A stretch of 64,000 nt of DNA from Hephaestia caeni (GCF_003550065.1 NZ_QXDC01000006.1:92590-156589); one strand, 5' to 3'; shown: positions 17,239 to 26,637, numbered from the stretch's first letter. A program made the numbers and translations. The notes: generated by a model from the sequence alone, not told the origin.

Positions 17239-17877
17239 ATGGATCAGGCGCTCTGGCAGATCGGCCCCGTACTCCCCTGGCTCGACCTGTTCGGGGTCGC
17301 CGTCTTCGCTGCGACCGGCGCGCTGGCGGCGACGCAGCGCGGGCAGACCCTCGTTACGCTTGCCTTTTTCGCGCTGATCACCGGGGTCGGCGGCGGCACT
17401 GTGCGCGATCTCCTCATCGGCGCGCCGGTCTTCTGGGTGGAGGATCGGTTGTACGCGCTGGTGTGCCTCGGCGTCGCGCTGACGATCTGGGTGACGCCCC
17501 AGCGCTGGTGGAACGGCGCCGCGCTCGTCTGGCTCGATGCGGTGGGGCTGGGCGCCTATGCCGTGTTCGGCGCGGCGAAAGCGTTGAGCTTCGGCGTGCC
17601 GCCGCTGCCGGCCGCGGTGATGGGGGTGTTCACCGCGTGCGTCGGCGGGATCATCCGCGATACGCTCGCGGGGGAGCCGTCGATCCTGATGCGGCCCGAA
17701 CTCTACGTCACCGCCGCCGCGCTGGCCGCGACGCTCTATGTCGGCCTGCGGCTGCTCGGGCTGCCGTCGTTCGAGGTCGCGATCATCGCCGCTGCCGCCG
17801 GTTTCGGGCTCCGCGGCGCCGCGATCTACTGGAAGCTCGCGCTTCCCGCCTATCGCGGCCTTCCGAACGACCCTTAG
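17239..17877 (+). CDS. TRIC/UPF0126 family membrane protein
   Basis: A 212-residue protein with two copies of a three-helix unit. Each carries a Gly-rich kinked motif: GVGGGTVRDLLIG (about 54-66) and ACVGGIIRDTLAGEPS (about 133-148). This is the bacterial UPF0126/YicG family, related to trimeric intracellular cation channels. Transport of K+ or small molecules is plausible but not shown. The first ATG (17239) gives the family-typical N-terminus. It is convergent with the acetyltransferase gene. Confidence 0.88.
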   Translation: MDQALWQIGPVLPWLDLFGVAVFAATGALAATQRGQTLVTLAFFALITGVGGGTVRDLLIGAPVFWVEDRLYALVCLGVALTIWVTPQRWWNGAALVWLDAVGLGAYAVFGAAKALSFGVPPLPAAVMGVFTACVGGIIRDTLAGEPSILMRPELYVTAAALAATLYVGLRLLGLPSFEVAIIAAAAGFGLRGAAIYWKLALPAYRGLPNDP

Positions 17878-17900
17878 GGTTTGCTCCACTTACGTGGATA

Positions 17901-17983
17901 GCCGCACCGGCCCCCTCCCGCACCCCGCCTCCCATGCAGTATAATTACTTGGGAGGCGGGGTGGGGGAGGGGGCCGGTGCGGC
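17901..17983. repeat. Large inverted repeat with 33-bp arms
   Basis: Arms 17901-17933 and 17951-17983 are complementary at 32 of 33 positions, separated by a 17-base AT-rich loop. Arms are very rich in C-runs on one side and G-runs on the other. It lies between convergent genes and has no T-run. It may be a bidirectional transcription block or a MITE-like repeat. Confidence 0.9.
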
Positions 17984-18012
17984 GACCGGATTCGGCAACA
18001 CCGAATCTCGTC

Positions 18013-18576
18013 CTAGCTCCGCACCACGCCGACGTCGCTGAACGGCCTGGGCTCGATCGGCGGCACCGACGAATCGTTCAGCTCGCATTGCCACAGGCCG
18101 ACATCGATCCATTGCCCGTGCTTGTAGCCGACCTCGCGATACACCCCTGCGCGCCGAAATCCCGTCGCTTCGTGGAGCGCGATCGAATGGTCGTTGGGCA
18201 AGGCGATCGCGCTGATCGCCTGCGTGAAACCCTGCGCGCGCAGCGTGTCGATCAGCGCGCGGTAGAGCAATCGTCCGGTGCCTTGCCCCTGCACCGGCCC
18301 GGCGACGTAGATCGAGGTTTCGACCACATAGCGATAGGCCGGCCGATCGCGGAACCGCGTGGCATAGGCATAGGCCACGATACCGCTCTGCTCGTCGTCG
18401 CCGTTGGTCACGACCATCCATGGATACAGCCCGTCAGACGATGCCATGCGGCTGCGCATCGCCCTCGAATCGGGGGCCTCGATCTCGAACGACGCGGTGC
18501 CGCTGGTGACGTGCGGCGCGTAGATCGCGGCGATCGCGGCGGCATCCTCCGGCCGCGCGGCGCGGATCGCGATCAC
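18013..18576 (-). CDS. GNAT-family N-acetyltransferase (phosphinothricin/MnaT-like)
   Basis: A 187-residue GNAT protein. The start IRAARPEDAAAIAAIYAPHV and the acetyl-CoA-binding loop VAGPVQGQGTGRLLYRALI (Q/R-x-x-G-x-G/A pattern) match the phosphinothricin N-acetyltransferase/MnaT group, which acetylates the amino group of small amino-acid analogues. HEATGFRRAGVYREVGYKHG is the typical C-terminal part. GTG at 18576 overlaps the sppA stop by four bases (GTGA), so translation is likely coupled. Substrate unknown. Confidence 0.88.
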   Translation of the reverse strand: MIAIRAARPEDAAAIAAIYAPHVTSGTASFEIEAPDSRAMRSRMASSDGLYPWMVVTNGDDEQSGIVAYAYATRFRDRPAYRYVVETSIYVAGPVQGQGTGRLLYRALIDTLRAQGFTQAISAIALPNDHSIALHEATGFRRAGVYREVGYKHGQWIDVGLWQCELNDSSVPPIEPRPFSDVGVVRS

Positions 18577-20477
18577 AGCGCGAGCTTCGCCAGCACGGCG
18601 TCCATCAGGCTGACGTCGGCGGGGGAGGGCGCGGCCGGCCCCAGCCCCGTGCATGCCAGGCATCGCGCCTGGATCGCCGCCCCGCCCGACATCCGCCGCA
18701 TGTCGCCCAGCGCTTGCGCGAACACCGCGCGGCGATCGCGCGCGATCCGGCTGAACACGTCGCCCGCCGCATCGCTATCGTCGCTTTGCTGCTTGCGGGC
18801 GAATTGCGCGGCGAGCTTGGCGATCCAGCCCGGTTTCTTCTCGAGGAACACCGGATGCACCTTGGCCGGGTCGAGCTTGGCGCGCCGCGCCGCTTCTGCG
18901 ATCGCATCGTTCAGATCGCCGAAGCGGTCGACCAGCTTGAGCTGGCGCGCGGTGCCCCCGTCCCACACGCGGCCCTGCGCGATCTCGTCGACGCGCTCGG
19001 GCGTCAGCTTGCGCGCCTGGCTGACGCGCGCGATGAACTCGCGATAGCCGTGCTCGATCCCCGCCTGGAAGATCGCGTCCACTTGCGGATTGGTGCCGCC
19101 GATGATGTCGGGCTGGCCCGACAGCGGCGTCGTCTTCACCCCGTCGCTGGTGACGCCGATCTTCTTCAGCGTGTTCTCGAAGGTCGGGATGATCCCGAAG
19201 ATGCCGATCGATCCGGTGATCGTGTTGGGCTCGGCGAAGATCGCGTCGCCCGCGGTCGACACCCAATAGCCGCCCGACGCCGCGAGGCTCCCCATCGAGA
19301 CGACCACCGGCAGCCCCTTCGCCTTGGCTTGAAGGATCGCCTCGCGGATCTGCTCGGAGGCGAACGCCGATCCGCCGGGCGAATCGACCCGCACCACCAG
19401 CGCCTTGAGGTCGTTCTTGGCGAGCCCTTCGAGCATCGCCTTCGACAGACTGTCGCCGCCCGCGGTGCCGGGGCCGGCCTCACCGTCGACGATCTCGCCC
19501 GCCACCGTCAGCACGCCGATCGCGGCACCGCCGGTCTTGGCCGGATGCGCCTCGACATAGGCGTCGTAATCGATCGCGTCGAAGCTGCCCGCGATCTTGT
19601 CGTCGCCCGCGCCCGCGATTCCCGCGACGCGCTTGCCGAAGTCGATCCGCGTCGCGAGCTTGTCGACCAGCCCGGCCTTGAGATTGGCCTGCGCGATGTC
19701 GCCGCCCGCCGCGGTGATCACCTGTGCGGGCTGGGTGAGGAACGGCGCGATCTGCGCCTTGGGCCGCGCCTTCTTCACCGCCTCCTGCCACTGGCCGAAG
19801 ATCGTGCCGTAAAGCGCGCGATCGGCCTCCGCCGCCTCGGGCGATTTGTCGGTGCGGGTATAGGGCTCGACGTAGGATTTGAACTTGCCGACGCGGAAGA
19901 CGTGGACGTCGACGCCCAGCTTGTCGATCAGCCCCTTGTAATAAAGCTGCGATCCGCCCGGCCCCATGAACAGCGTGCCGCCCATCGGGTTCATCCAGAT
20001 TTCGCTCGCCTCCGCCGCGAGCCGATAGCCCGCATCGGTATAGGCGGTGGCGTAAGCGAGCACCGGCTTGCCGCTTTCGCGCACACGGCCCAGCGCATCG
20101 CCCACCTCGGCGAGCGCGGCCGGATAGCCGCCCTGGAAATGATCGAGATCGAGCACCACGGCCTTGACCTTGGCATCGTCCTTGGCGGCATCGATCGCGC
20201 GCACCAGATCGCGCAATCGATACTGGCGGCTCACCGGCTGGCCGCTGGCGACAGAGAAGGGATCGACCTCGGCGGGCTGCTCGACGATGGTGCCGTCGAG
20301 ATCGAGCAGCAGCGCGCCGTCGCTGATCGCGGTGGGGGTCGGCCGCGCCGAAAGCGCCGCCCACAGCCCGGCGAAGAACAGGAGCATCGCGATCAGGACC
20401 AACGCGTCCTTGATCCCGACCAGCAATTTCCAGGCGCCTCGAACCAGCTTCACCGCGTCGATCCTTCGTATTGCCAC
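18573..20477 (-). CDS. sppA: Signal peptide peptidase SppA, 67K type
   Basis: A 634-residue membrane-anchored serine protease that degrades cleaved signal peptides. One transmembrane segment near 25-43. It has two tandem ClpP-like domains; the catalytic Lys is in GKFKSYVEPYTR (first domain, about 200) and the Ser in MGSLAASGGYW (second domain, about 400), the Ser-Lys dyad of the long SppA form. The C-terminus beyond about 560 is a less conserved tail. GTG start at 20477 has AGGAA just upstream. The downstream GNAT gene is translationally coupled. Confidence 0.95.
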   Translation of the reverse strand: MAIRRIDAVKLVRGAWKLLVGIKDALVLIAMLLFFAGLWAALSARPTPTAISDGALLLDLDGTIVEQPAEVDPFSVASGQPVSRQYRLRDLVRAIDAAKDDAKVKAVVLDLDHFQGGYPAALAEVGDALGRVRESGKPVLAYATAYTDAGYRLAAEASEIWMNPMGGTLFMGPGGSQLYYKGLIDKLGVDVHVFRVGKFKSYVEPYTRTDKSPEAAEADRALYGTIFGQWQEAVKKARPKAQIAPFLTQPAQVITAAGGDIAQANLKAGLVDKLATRIDFGKRVAGIAGAGDDKIAGSFDAIDYDAYVEAHPAKTGGAAIGVLTVAGEIVDGEAGPGTAGGDSLSKAMLEGLAKNDLKALVVRVDSPGGSAFASEQIREAILQAKAKGLPVVVSMGSLAASGGYWVSTAGDAIFAEPNTITGSIGIFGIIPTFENTLKKIGVTSDGVKTTPLSGQPDIIGGTNPQVDAIFQAGIEHGYREFIARVSQARKLTPERVDEIAQGRVWDGGTARQLKLVDRFGDLNDAIAEAARRAKLDPAKVHPVFLEKKPGWIAKLAAQFARKQQSDDSDAAGDVFSRIARDRRAVFAQALGDMRRMSGGAAIQARCLACTGLGPAAPSPADVSLMDAVLAKLAL

Positions 20478-20595
20478 ATCGTTCCTAGCCTGGTGCTACG
20501 GCAATGCGCCTCGCGAGGCAACGCCGTCTTACGCGGGCAATACAGGCCGTGCCGCCGGACAGTCGCCCGCCCGAAAAAATCCTCTTCGCTACCCG

Positions 20596-20658
20596 TTGAC
20601 GAGTCGGGAGGCGGTTCGCATATGGCGTGCTGCTGGCACTCTCCGTCGGGGAGTGCCA
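20596..20658 (+). promoter_or_regulatory. groESL promoter with CIRCE element (HrcA operator)
   Basis: TTGACG (20596-20601) and CATATG (20619-20624) are 17 bases apart. TGGCACTC (20634-20641), a 9-base spacer and GAGTGCCA (20651-20658) form the CIRCE inverted repeat, which HrcA binds to repress groESL. It lies at the expected transcription start. HrcA itself is not in the window. Confidence 0.93.
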
Positions 20659-20696
20659 AAGCATTCATCACTGCTCACCCAAGGAAAGGATGACGC

Positions 20697-20987
20697 ATGA
20701 AATTTCGTCCGTTGCACGATCGTGTGCTGGTTCGCCGCGTCGAGGCCGAGGAAAAGACGGCCGGCGGCATTATCATTCCCGATACCGCCAAGGAAAAGCC
20801 GCAGGAAGGCGAAGTGGTTGCCGCCGGTGCGGGCGCCAAGGCCGATGACGGCAAGGTGACGCCGCTCGACGTCAAGGCCGGTGACAAGATCCTGTTCGGC
20901 AAGTGGTCGGGCACCGAGGTCAAGGTCGACGGCGAAGACCTGCTGATCATGAAGGAAAGCGACATCCTCGGCATCGTCGAGGCCTGA
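20697..20987 (+). CDS. groES: Co-chaperonin GroES
   Basis: A 96-residue Hsp10 that caps the GroEL cylinder. KFRPLHDRVLVRR is N-terminal, the mobile loop region EEKTAGGIIIPDTAKEKP (about 17-34) contacts GroEL, and LLIMKESDILGIVE is C-terminal. The ribosome site AAGGAAAGG precedes ATG at 20697. A CIRCE-controlled promoter lies about 60 bases upstream; groEL follows after 58 bases. Confidence 0.98.
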   Translation: MKFRPLHDRVLVRRVEAEEKTAGGIIIPDTAKEKPQEGEVVAAGAGAKADDGKVTPLDVKAGDKILFGKWSGTEVKVDGEDLLIMKESDILGIVEA

Positions 20988-21045
20988 TCGCCCCTTCGCG
21001 ACACTCTCCACTTTCTCCACTTTAACGCCAGAAGGAACAGCCAAC

Positions 21046-22692
21046 ATGGCAGCCAAGGACGTAAAATTCTCGCGCGACGCGCGTGAGCGCATTCTGCGCG
21101 GCGTCGATACCCTCGCCGACGCGGTCAAGGTCACGCTCGGCCCCAAGGGCCGCAACGTCGTCATCGACAAGAGCTTCGGCGCGCCGCGCATCACCAAGGA
21201 CGGTGTGACGGTCGCCAAGGAAATCGAACTCAAGGACAAGTTCGAGAACATGGGCGCGCAGATGCTGCGCGAAGTCGCCTCGAAGACCAACGACAATGCC
21301 GGTGACGGCACCACCACCGCGACCGTGCTCGCCCAGGCGATCGTGCGCGAGGGCATGAAGTCGGTGTCCGCGGGCATGAATCCGATGGATCTGAAGCGCG
21401 GCATCGATCTCGCCGTCGCCAAGGTCATCGACGATCTCAAGGCGCGTTCGAAGCCCGTTTCGGGTTCGAACGAGATCGCTCAGGTCGGCATCATCTCGGC
21501 CAATGGCGACACCGTCGTCGGCGAGAAGATCGCCGAGGCGATGGAGAAGGTCGGCAAGGAAGGCGTCATCACCGTCGAAGAGGCCAAGGGCCTCGAATTC
21601 GAGCTTGATGTCGTCGAAGGCATGCAGTTCGATCGCGGCTATCTGTCGCCGTACTTCATCACCAACCCCGAGAAGATGACGGTCGAGCTTCAGGACCCCT
21701 ATATCCTGATCCACGAGAAGAAGCTATCGAACCTCCAGGCGATCCTGCCGATCCTCGAAGCCGTCGTCCAGTCGGGCCGTCCGCTCCTCATCATCGCCGA
21801 GGATATCGAGGGCGAGGCGCTGGCCACGCTCGTCGTCAACAAGCTGCGTGGCGGCCTCAAGGTCGCCGCGGTCAAGGCGCCGGGCTTCGGCGATCGCCGC
21901 AAGGCGATGCTCGAGGACATCGCGATCCTGACCAAGGGCGAAGTCATCTCCGAGGATCTCGGGATCAAGCTCGAAAACGTGACCCTCGGCATGCTCGGCA
22001 CCGCCAAGCGCGTCACGATCGACAAGGACAACACCACCATCGTCGACGGTGCGGGTGAAGCCGACGCGATCAAGGGCCGCACCGAGGCGATCCGCAAGCA
22101 GATCGAGAACACCACGAGCGATTACGACCGTGAGAAGCTCCAGGAGCGTCTTGCCAAGCTCGCCGGTGGCGTTGCCGTGATCAAGGTCGGCGGTGCGTCC
22201 GAAGTCGAGGTCAAGGAGCGCAAGGATCGCGTCGACGACGCGCTTCACGCGACCCGCGCCGCGGTCGAGGAAGGCATCGTCCCCGGTGGCGGCACCGCGC
22301 TGCTCTATGCCACCAAGGCGATCGAAGGGCTCAAGGGCGTCAACGACGACCAGACCCGCGGTATCGACATCGTCCGCAAGTCGCTGACGACGCTGGTGCG
22401 CCAGATCGCCAACAACGCCGGCCATGACGGCGCGGTGGTCTCGGGCAAGCTGCTCGAGGGCAACGATGTGACGAAGGGCTTCAACGCCCAGACCGAGAAG
22501 TACGAGAACCTCGTCGAAGCCGGCGTGATCGATCCGACCAAGGTCGTCCGCACCGCGCTCCAGAACGCGGCCTCGGTCGCCGGCCTGCTCATCACCACCG
22601 AAGCGGCGGTGAGCGAGCTGCCCGAAGACAAGCCCGCGCCGATGGGTATGCCCGGCGGTGGTATGGGCGGCATGGGCGGCATGGACTTCTAA
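21046..22692 (+). CDS. groEL: Chaperonin GroEL
   Basis: A 548-residue Hsp60 that folds client proteins inside a double ring. The ATP-binding motif NDNAGDGTTTATVLAQ lies near 82-97 and the equatorial signature AAVEEGIVPGGG near 404. The C-terminus is the usual flexible Gly-Gly-Met tail (GGGMGGMGGMDF). Codon use is strongly biased, as expected for high expression. It is co-transcribed with groES; a clear terminator follows at 22823. Confidence 0.98.
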   Translation: MAAKDVKFSRDARERILRGVDTLADAVKVTLGPKGRNVVIDKSFGAPRITKDGVTVAKEIELKDKFENMGAQMLREVASKTNDNAGDGTTTATVLAQAIVREGMKSVSAGMNPMDLKRGIDLAVAKVIDDLKARSKPVSGSNEIAQVGIISANGDTVVGEKIAEAMEKVGKEGVITVEEAKGLEFELDVVEGMQFDRGYLSPYFITNPEKMTVELQDPYILIHEKKLSNLQAILPILEAVVQSGRPLLIIAEDIEGEALATLVVNKLRGGLKVAAVKAPGFGDRRKAMLEDIAILTKGEVISEDLGIKLENVTLGMLGTAKRVTIDKDNTTIVDGAGEADAIKGRTEAIRKQIENTTSDYDREKLQERLAKLAGGVAVIKVGGASEVEVKERKDRVDDALHATRAAVEEGIVPGGGTALLYATKAIEGLKGVNDDQTRGIDIVRKSLTTLVRQIANNAGHDGAVVSGKLLEGNDVTKGFNAQTEKYENLVEAGVIDPTKVVRTALQNAASVAGLLITTEAAVSELPEDKPAPMGMPGGGMGGMGGMDF

Positions 22693-22702
22693 GCCGCAGG
22701 GC

Positions 22703-22727
22703 CCGTCGGCAGCATGGCTGCCGACGG
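22703..22727. repeat. Perfect 11-bp-stem hairpin after groEL
   Basis: CCGTCGGCAGC (22703-22713) pairs with GCTGCCGACGG (22717-22727) around a three-base loop. No T-run, so it is probably an RNA-stabilising structure and not the terminator itself. Confidence 0.7.
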
Positions 22728-22822
22728 ATCAGCCCAAGGCCGGCCGGCGGCACGGCGGCATCGCCGCTGATGCCGTTCGACGAAGCGCCGGCTTTGCCGG
22801 TGCTGGCCCTAAGCCCAAAGAG

Positions 22823-22858
22823 GGGGCCGGGAGAGCGATCTCCCGGCCCCTTTTCTTT
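22823..22858 (+). terminator. Rho-independent terminator of groESL
   Basis: GGGGCCGGGAGA (22823-22834) pairs fully with TCTCCCGGCCCC (22839-22850) around GCGA, followed by TTTTCTTT. Strong intrinsic terminator. Confidence 0.93.
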
Positions 22859-22921
22859 GGCGCGGCTTGCACTTCGCCGCCAGGCTTCACACCTTCTCTC
22901 CCAAACCAAGGGAGAAAGTCC

Positions 22922-23503
22922 GTGAAGCTCTATTATTCGCCCGGTGCGTGCAGCCTCGCCGATCACATCGCGCTCCACGAAGCCGGGCTGTCGTTCGATC
23001 ACGAGCGCGTCGACCTCAAGACCAAGATGACTGCCAACGGCGCGGATTATCGCGCGGTCACCGCCAAAGGCTATGTCCCAGCACTCGAACTCGACGACGG
23101 CGCCGTGCTCACCGAGAATATCGCGATCCTCTACTGGATCGCCGAACAGGCGCCGGCGCTGATGCCCGAAGGGCCGCTGGGGCATGCGCGCCTGCTCGAG
23201 GCGATGGCCTATATCTCGGCAGAGATTCACAAGAATTTCAAACCGTTCTTCGTGGGCGATGACGAGGAAAAGAAAAAGGCGGCCGGGGAGGCGATCACCC
23301 GCCAGTTCACCCTGCTCGCCGCGGGCATGAAGGGCGACTATCTGTTCGGTGCGTTCAGCGTCGCCGATCCGTTCCTGTTCGTGATGCTGCGCTGGGCGTT
23401 CGCATTCGGCATCGGCGTGCCCGAGCCGCTGATCGCCTATTTCGATCGCATCAAGGCACGCCCGGCGGTTGCGAGGGCGATGGCCGAGGAAGGCATCGAC
23501 TGA
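22922..23503 (+). CDS. Glutathione S-transferase family protein
   Basis: About 193 residues. The N-terminal thioredoxin-like domain starts MKLYYSPGACSLADHIALHE, the beta/GstA-type signature in which SPGACS supplies the glutathione-activating Ser/Cys. VPALELDDGAVLTENIAI carries the cis-Pro and the Glu-Asn glutathione contacts. The all-helical C-terminal domain follows (about 85-193). GTG at 22922 is preceded by GGGAGAAA. Substrate unknown; it may be linked to aromatic degradation or detoxification. Confidence 0.9.
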   Translation: MKLYYSPGACSLADHIALHEAGLSFDHERVDLKTKMTANGADYRAVTAKGYVPALELDDGAVLTENIAILYWIAEQAPALMPEGPLGHARLLEAMAYISAEIHKNFKPFFVGDDEEKKKAAGEAITRQFTLLAAGMKGDYLFGAFSVADPFLFVMLRWAFAFGIGVPEPLIAYFDRIKARPAVARAMAEEGID

Positions 23504-23605
23504 CCTTGGTGCCCTAGTCTGGTCAAACACTCCGACGTCTGGCAGGAAGCGTCGCATTCAGCCGCGCCGGAGTCTTCGTTCGGCGCCGTGCACCGGGGGA
23601 CCGAC

Positions 23606-25471
23606 ATGACCGACTTTACTCGCCGTGAAACCCTGGCCGCGTCCGCGCTTGGCGCGCTCGTGGCCGCAATGCCCGCCTGGGCGCAGGACAAGACAATGCC
23701 AGCCGATGCCGCACAATGGGATTTGACCGACCTCTACCCGAGCGACGCCGCGTGGGACGAAGCGCGCAAGCAGGCGCTGGCGGCGCTTCCGGGGATGAAG
23801 AAATATCAGGGCACGCTCGGCACCGGCGCCGACGCGCTCGCCAAAGCGCTCGTTGCCCAATCCGATCTCGGCCGCACCATCGCGCGCATCTACGTCTATA
23901 TCAGCCTCAAGGCCGATGCCGATCTGCGCGTCGCCGCCAATCAGGAAAAACAGGCGCAAGCGATCGATCTCTACACCGCGTTCGGCGAGGCGGTGTCGTG
24001 GGTCGCGCCCGAAATCCTGAGCGTCGGTGCGGCGAAGATCAACGGCTTCATCGCCGCCGACGACACGCTCAAGAAGCGCTTCGATTTCTACCTCGCCAAC
24101 GTGCTGCGCGAGGCGGCGCACACGCTCTCTCCCGAAGGCGAAGTGCTGCTCGCGGGCACCTCGGCGCCGTTCGCGGGGCCGGGCGACATTCGTGGCCAAC
24201 TCGTCGCGTCGGACATTCCCTGGCCGACGATTCAGCTCTCGACGGGTGAGAAGGTGCGGCTCGACGACCAGGGCTACACGCTCCATCGCGACGCGCCGAA
24301 CCGCGCCGACCGCAAGGCGGTGTTCGACGCCTTCTGGAAGGAATACGGCCAGTTCCAAAGCTCGCTCGGCGCGGCCTATGTGTCGCACATCAAGGCCGAC
24401 GTGTTCGAGATGAAGGCGCGCAAATACCCCACCTCGCTCGCCGCCTCATTGTCGTCGAACAACATTCCCGAAAGCGTCTATCGCACGCTGGTCAAGGAAA
24501 CCAACACCGGCCTGCCGCAACTCCACCGCTATTTCGAGTTGCGCCGCAAGCTCCTGAAGCTGCCGGACATGCATTATTACGACATCTATCCGCCGCTGGT
24601 GCAGCTCGACAAACCGGTCAGCCTCGCCGAGATGCGCACCACGGTGCTGGAGGCGCTCAAGCCGCTCGGCCCGGATTACGTCAAGGAACTGGGCACCGCG
24701 ACCGCGGCCAAATGGATGGACCCGCTGCCGCGCGAGGGCAAGCGCTCGGGGGCGTATATGAACCCGGGCGCGTTCGACGTGCACCCTTATCTCCTCCTCA
24801 ATCTGAAGGAGGATTATTCGGGCATGACGACCTATGCCCACGAATGGGGGCACGCGATGCACTCGCTGCTCGCGAACAAGGCGCAGGTCTACGACAAGGC
24901 CGATTACCCGCTGTTTCTCGCCGAGATCGCCTCGACCTGCAACGAGCAGCTTCTCGCCGCGTACATGGTCGAAAAGGCCAAAACGCGGGAGGAGAAGCTC
25001 TATTATCTGGGCCAGCAGCTCGAGAACATCCGTGGCACTTTCTACCGCCAGGCGATGTTCGCCGAGTTCGAGCTTGCCACCCACGACAAGGCCGAAGCGG
25101 GTGAGGGGCTGTCGGGCGAGACCTTCACCGCGATGTATCTCGATCTGCTCAAGCGCTATCACGGCCCCAAGGTCGCGATCGATCCCGCCTATGCGGTCGA
25201 ATGGGCGTATATCCCGCATTTCTATTCGAGTTTCTACGTCTACCAATATGCGACCTGCATCGCGGCGGCCTCGTATTTCGCGAAGGCGATCCTGTCGGGC
25301 GGCGCGAAGGAGCGCGACAATTACCTGAATGTGCTCAAGGCGGGCGGCTCGGCCTATCCCACCGACGTGCTCAAGCACGCCGGGCTCGATATGGCCTCGG
25401 CCGCGCCGTATCAGGCGGTCGTCGCAGTGTTCAAGGAGACGCTCGACCAGGCCGAAGCGCTGATGGGGTAA
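23606..25471 (+). CDS. pepF: M3-family oligoendopeptidase F, Tat-exported
   Basis: A 621-residue zinc metallopeptidase. The N-terminus has a twin-arginine signal (FTRRETLAASALGALVAA, then AWAQ), so it is exported folded to the periplasm, unlike cytoplasmic PepF. The zinc site is HEWGH at 412-416 within TTYAHEWGHAMHS, with the third ligand Glu in FLAEIASTCNEQ. PAYAVEWAYIPHFY carries the M3 substrate-binding His/Tyr region. It would trim short peptides. ATG at 23606 is chosen because CGGGGGA precedes it at good spacing and the Tat motif begins there. Confidence 0.93.
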   Translation: MTDFTRRETLAASALGALVAAMPAWAQDKTMPADAAQWDLTDLYPSDAAWDEARKQALAALPGMKKYQGTLGTGADALAKALVAQSDLGRTIARIYVYISLKADADLRVAANQEKQAQAIDLYTAFGEAVSWVAPEILSVGAAKINGFIAADDTLKKRFDFYLANVLREAAHTLSPEGEVLLAGTSAPFAGPGDIRGQLVASDIPWPTIQLSTGEKVRLDDQGYTLHRDAPNRADRKAVFDAFWKEYGQFQSSLGAAYVSHIKADVFEMKARKYPTSLAASLSSNNIPESVYRTLVKETNTGLPQLHRYFELRRKLLKLPDMHYYDIYPPLVQLDKPVSLAEMRTTVLEALKPLGPDYVKELGTATAAKWMDPLPREGKRSGAYMNPGAFDVHPYLLLNLKEDYSGMTTYAHEWGHAMHSLLANKAQVYDKADYPLFLAEIASTCNEQLLAAYMVEKAKTREEKLYYLGQQLENIRGTFYRQAMFAEFELATHDKAEAGEGLSGETFTAMYLDLLKRYHGPKVAIDPAYAVEWAYIPHFYSSFYVYQYATCIAAASYFAKAILSGGAKERDNYLNVLKAGGSAYPTDVLKHAGLDMASAAPYQAVVAVFKETLDQAEALMG

Positions 25472-25497
25472 ATAAGGCGCGCGACTTTCCTAATATC

Positions 25498-25585
25498 CGT
25501 CACCCCGGACTCGTTCCGGGGTCCAACGTGCCTCCAGCGTTGGCGCTCGTGGTGGGTTGGATGCCGGAACAAGTCCGGCATGACG
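25498..25585. repeat. Inverted REP pair between pepF and the LLM-class gene
   Basis: Palindromes at 25498-25526 and 25557-25585 face each other. One has core CCCCGGACTCGTTCCGGGG and the other GCCGGAACAAGTCCGGC. Outer borders are CGTCA/TGACG and inner borders TCCAA/TTGGA. It sits between convergent genes. Confidence 0.88.
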
Positions 25586-25595
25586 GAAAAAGGGG

Positions 25596-26582
25596 TCAAA
25601 TCCCCCGCATCGCTTCGGCGGTGATCGCCAGGCTACGCTTGCGCGCGTCGTGATCGTAGATCGCGCTGGCGATCATCACTTCGTCCACCTGCGTCCGCTC
25701 GACGAACGCGGCGATCCCGCGCGCGACCGTGTCCGGCCCGCCGACCGCCGAACATTGCAGCACGTGATCGAGGGTCGCGCGGCCCTGCTCGCCCAGGCTG
25801 TCGCGATAGCCCGCGACCGGCGGCGGCAATTGGCGCGGATGGCCGGTGCGCAGCGCGACGAACGCCTGCTGTTGCGAGCTTGCGATCAATTCACCCTCGG
25901 CATCGCTGTCGGCGGCGAAGACGTTGAACCCCGCCATCGCATAGGGCCGATCGAGCTGCGCCGAAGGCCGGAAGTCGCGGCGGTAGATCTCCAGCGCCTG
26001 ATCGAGCGCATCGGGTGCGAAATGCGAGGCGAAGGCGTAGGGCAGCCCGAGCATCGCGGCGAGCTGCGCGCCGAACAGACTCGATCCCAATATCCAGATC
26101 GGCACATTGGCGCCCGCGCCGGGCACCGCGCGGATGCCGGTCTGGCCGTCGTCGGCGAAATAGCTTTGCAACTCGATCACGTCGCGCGGGAAGGCATTGG
26201 GATCGCTGTCGAGCGTTCGCCTGAGCGCGCGCGCGACGCGCTGGTCCGATCCCGGCGCGCGGCCAAGCCCGAGATCGATGCGGCCGGGAAACAGCGCGTC
26301 GAGCGTCCCGAATTGCTCGGCGATCACGATCGGCGCGTGGTTGGGCAGCATGATCCCGCCCGCACCGATGCGGATGCGGCTCGTCGCCGCCGCGATATGC
26401 CCGATCACCACCGCGGTCGCGGCCGAGGCGATCCCCGCCATCCCGTGATGTTCGGCGACCCAATAGCGGGTGAAGCCCAGCGCCTCGGCATGGCGCGCGA
26501 GATCGGCCGAATTGGCAAGCGCCGCGGCGGCGCTGCCGCCCTCGACGATGGGGGCGAGATCGAGCAGGGAAAAAGCGGTCAT
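25596..26582 (-). CDS. LLM-class (luciferase-like) flavin-dependent oxidoreductase
   Basis: About 328 residues with a luciferase-like TIM barrel. FSLLDLAPIVEGG opens the domain, RYWVAEHHGMAGIAS and GGIMLPNHAPIVIAEQFGTL are the typical bacterial MsnO8-type motifs, and GRIDLGLGRAPGSD binds FMN phosphate. Members are F420- or FMNH2-dependent monooxygenases with varied substrates, here unknown. ATG at 26582 matches homologue starts; an in-frame GTG at 26618 would add 12 residues. It lies directly downstream of the protease gene. Confidence 0.88.
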   Translation of the reverse strand: MTAFSLLDLAPIVEGGSAAAALANSADLARHAEALGFTRYWVAEHHGMAGIASAATAVVIGHIAAATSRIRIGAGGIMLPNHAPIVIAEQFGTLDALFPGRIDLGLGRAPGSDQRVARALRRTLDSDPNAFPRDVIELQSYFADDGQTGIRAVPGAGANVPIWILGSSLFGAQLAAMLGLPYAFASHFAPDALDQALEIYRRDFRPSAQLDRPYAMAGFNVFAADSDAEGELIASSQQQAFVALRTGHPRQLPPPVAGYRDSLGEQGRATLDHVLQCSAVGGPDTVARGIAAFVERTQVDEVMIASAIYDHDARKRSLAITAEAMRGI

Positions 26583-26637
26583 CGCGGCAAGATGGGGCTG
26601 TGCCACCGCGTTTGCCACTCAAGCAGGGCTTGCCCGA

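Noticed and set aside
17940..17945. TATAAT hexamer in the loop of the large hairpin
   Set aside because: No -35 box at the right distance and no gene downstream on that strand, so a promoter is not supported.
22728..22822. Possible small gene between groEL and the terminator
   Set aside because: Only short frames without ribosome sites; the region is GC-rich and repetitive and lies before the groESL terminator, so it is 3' untranslated sequence.
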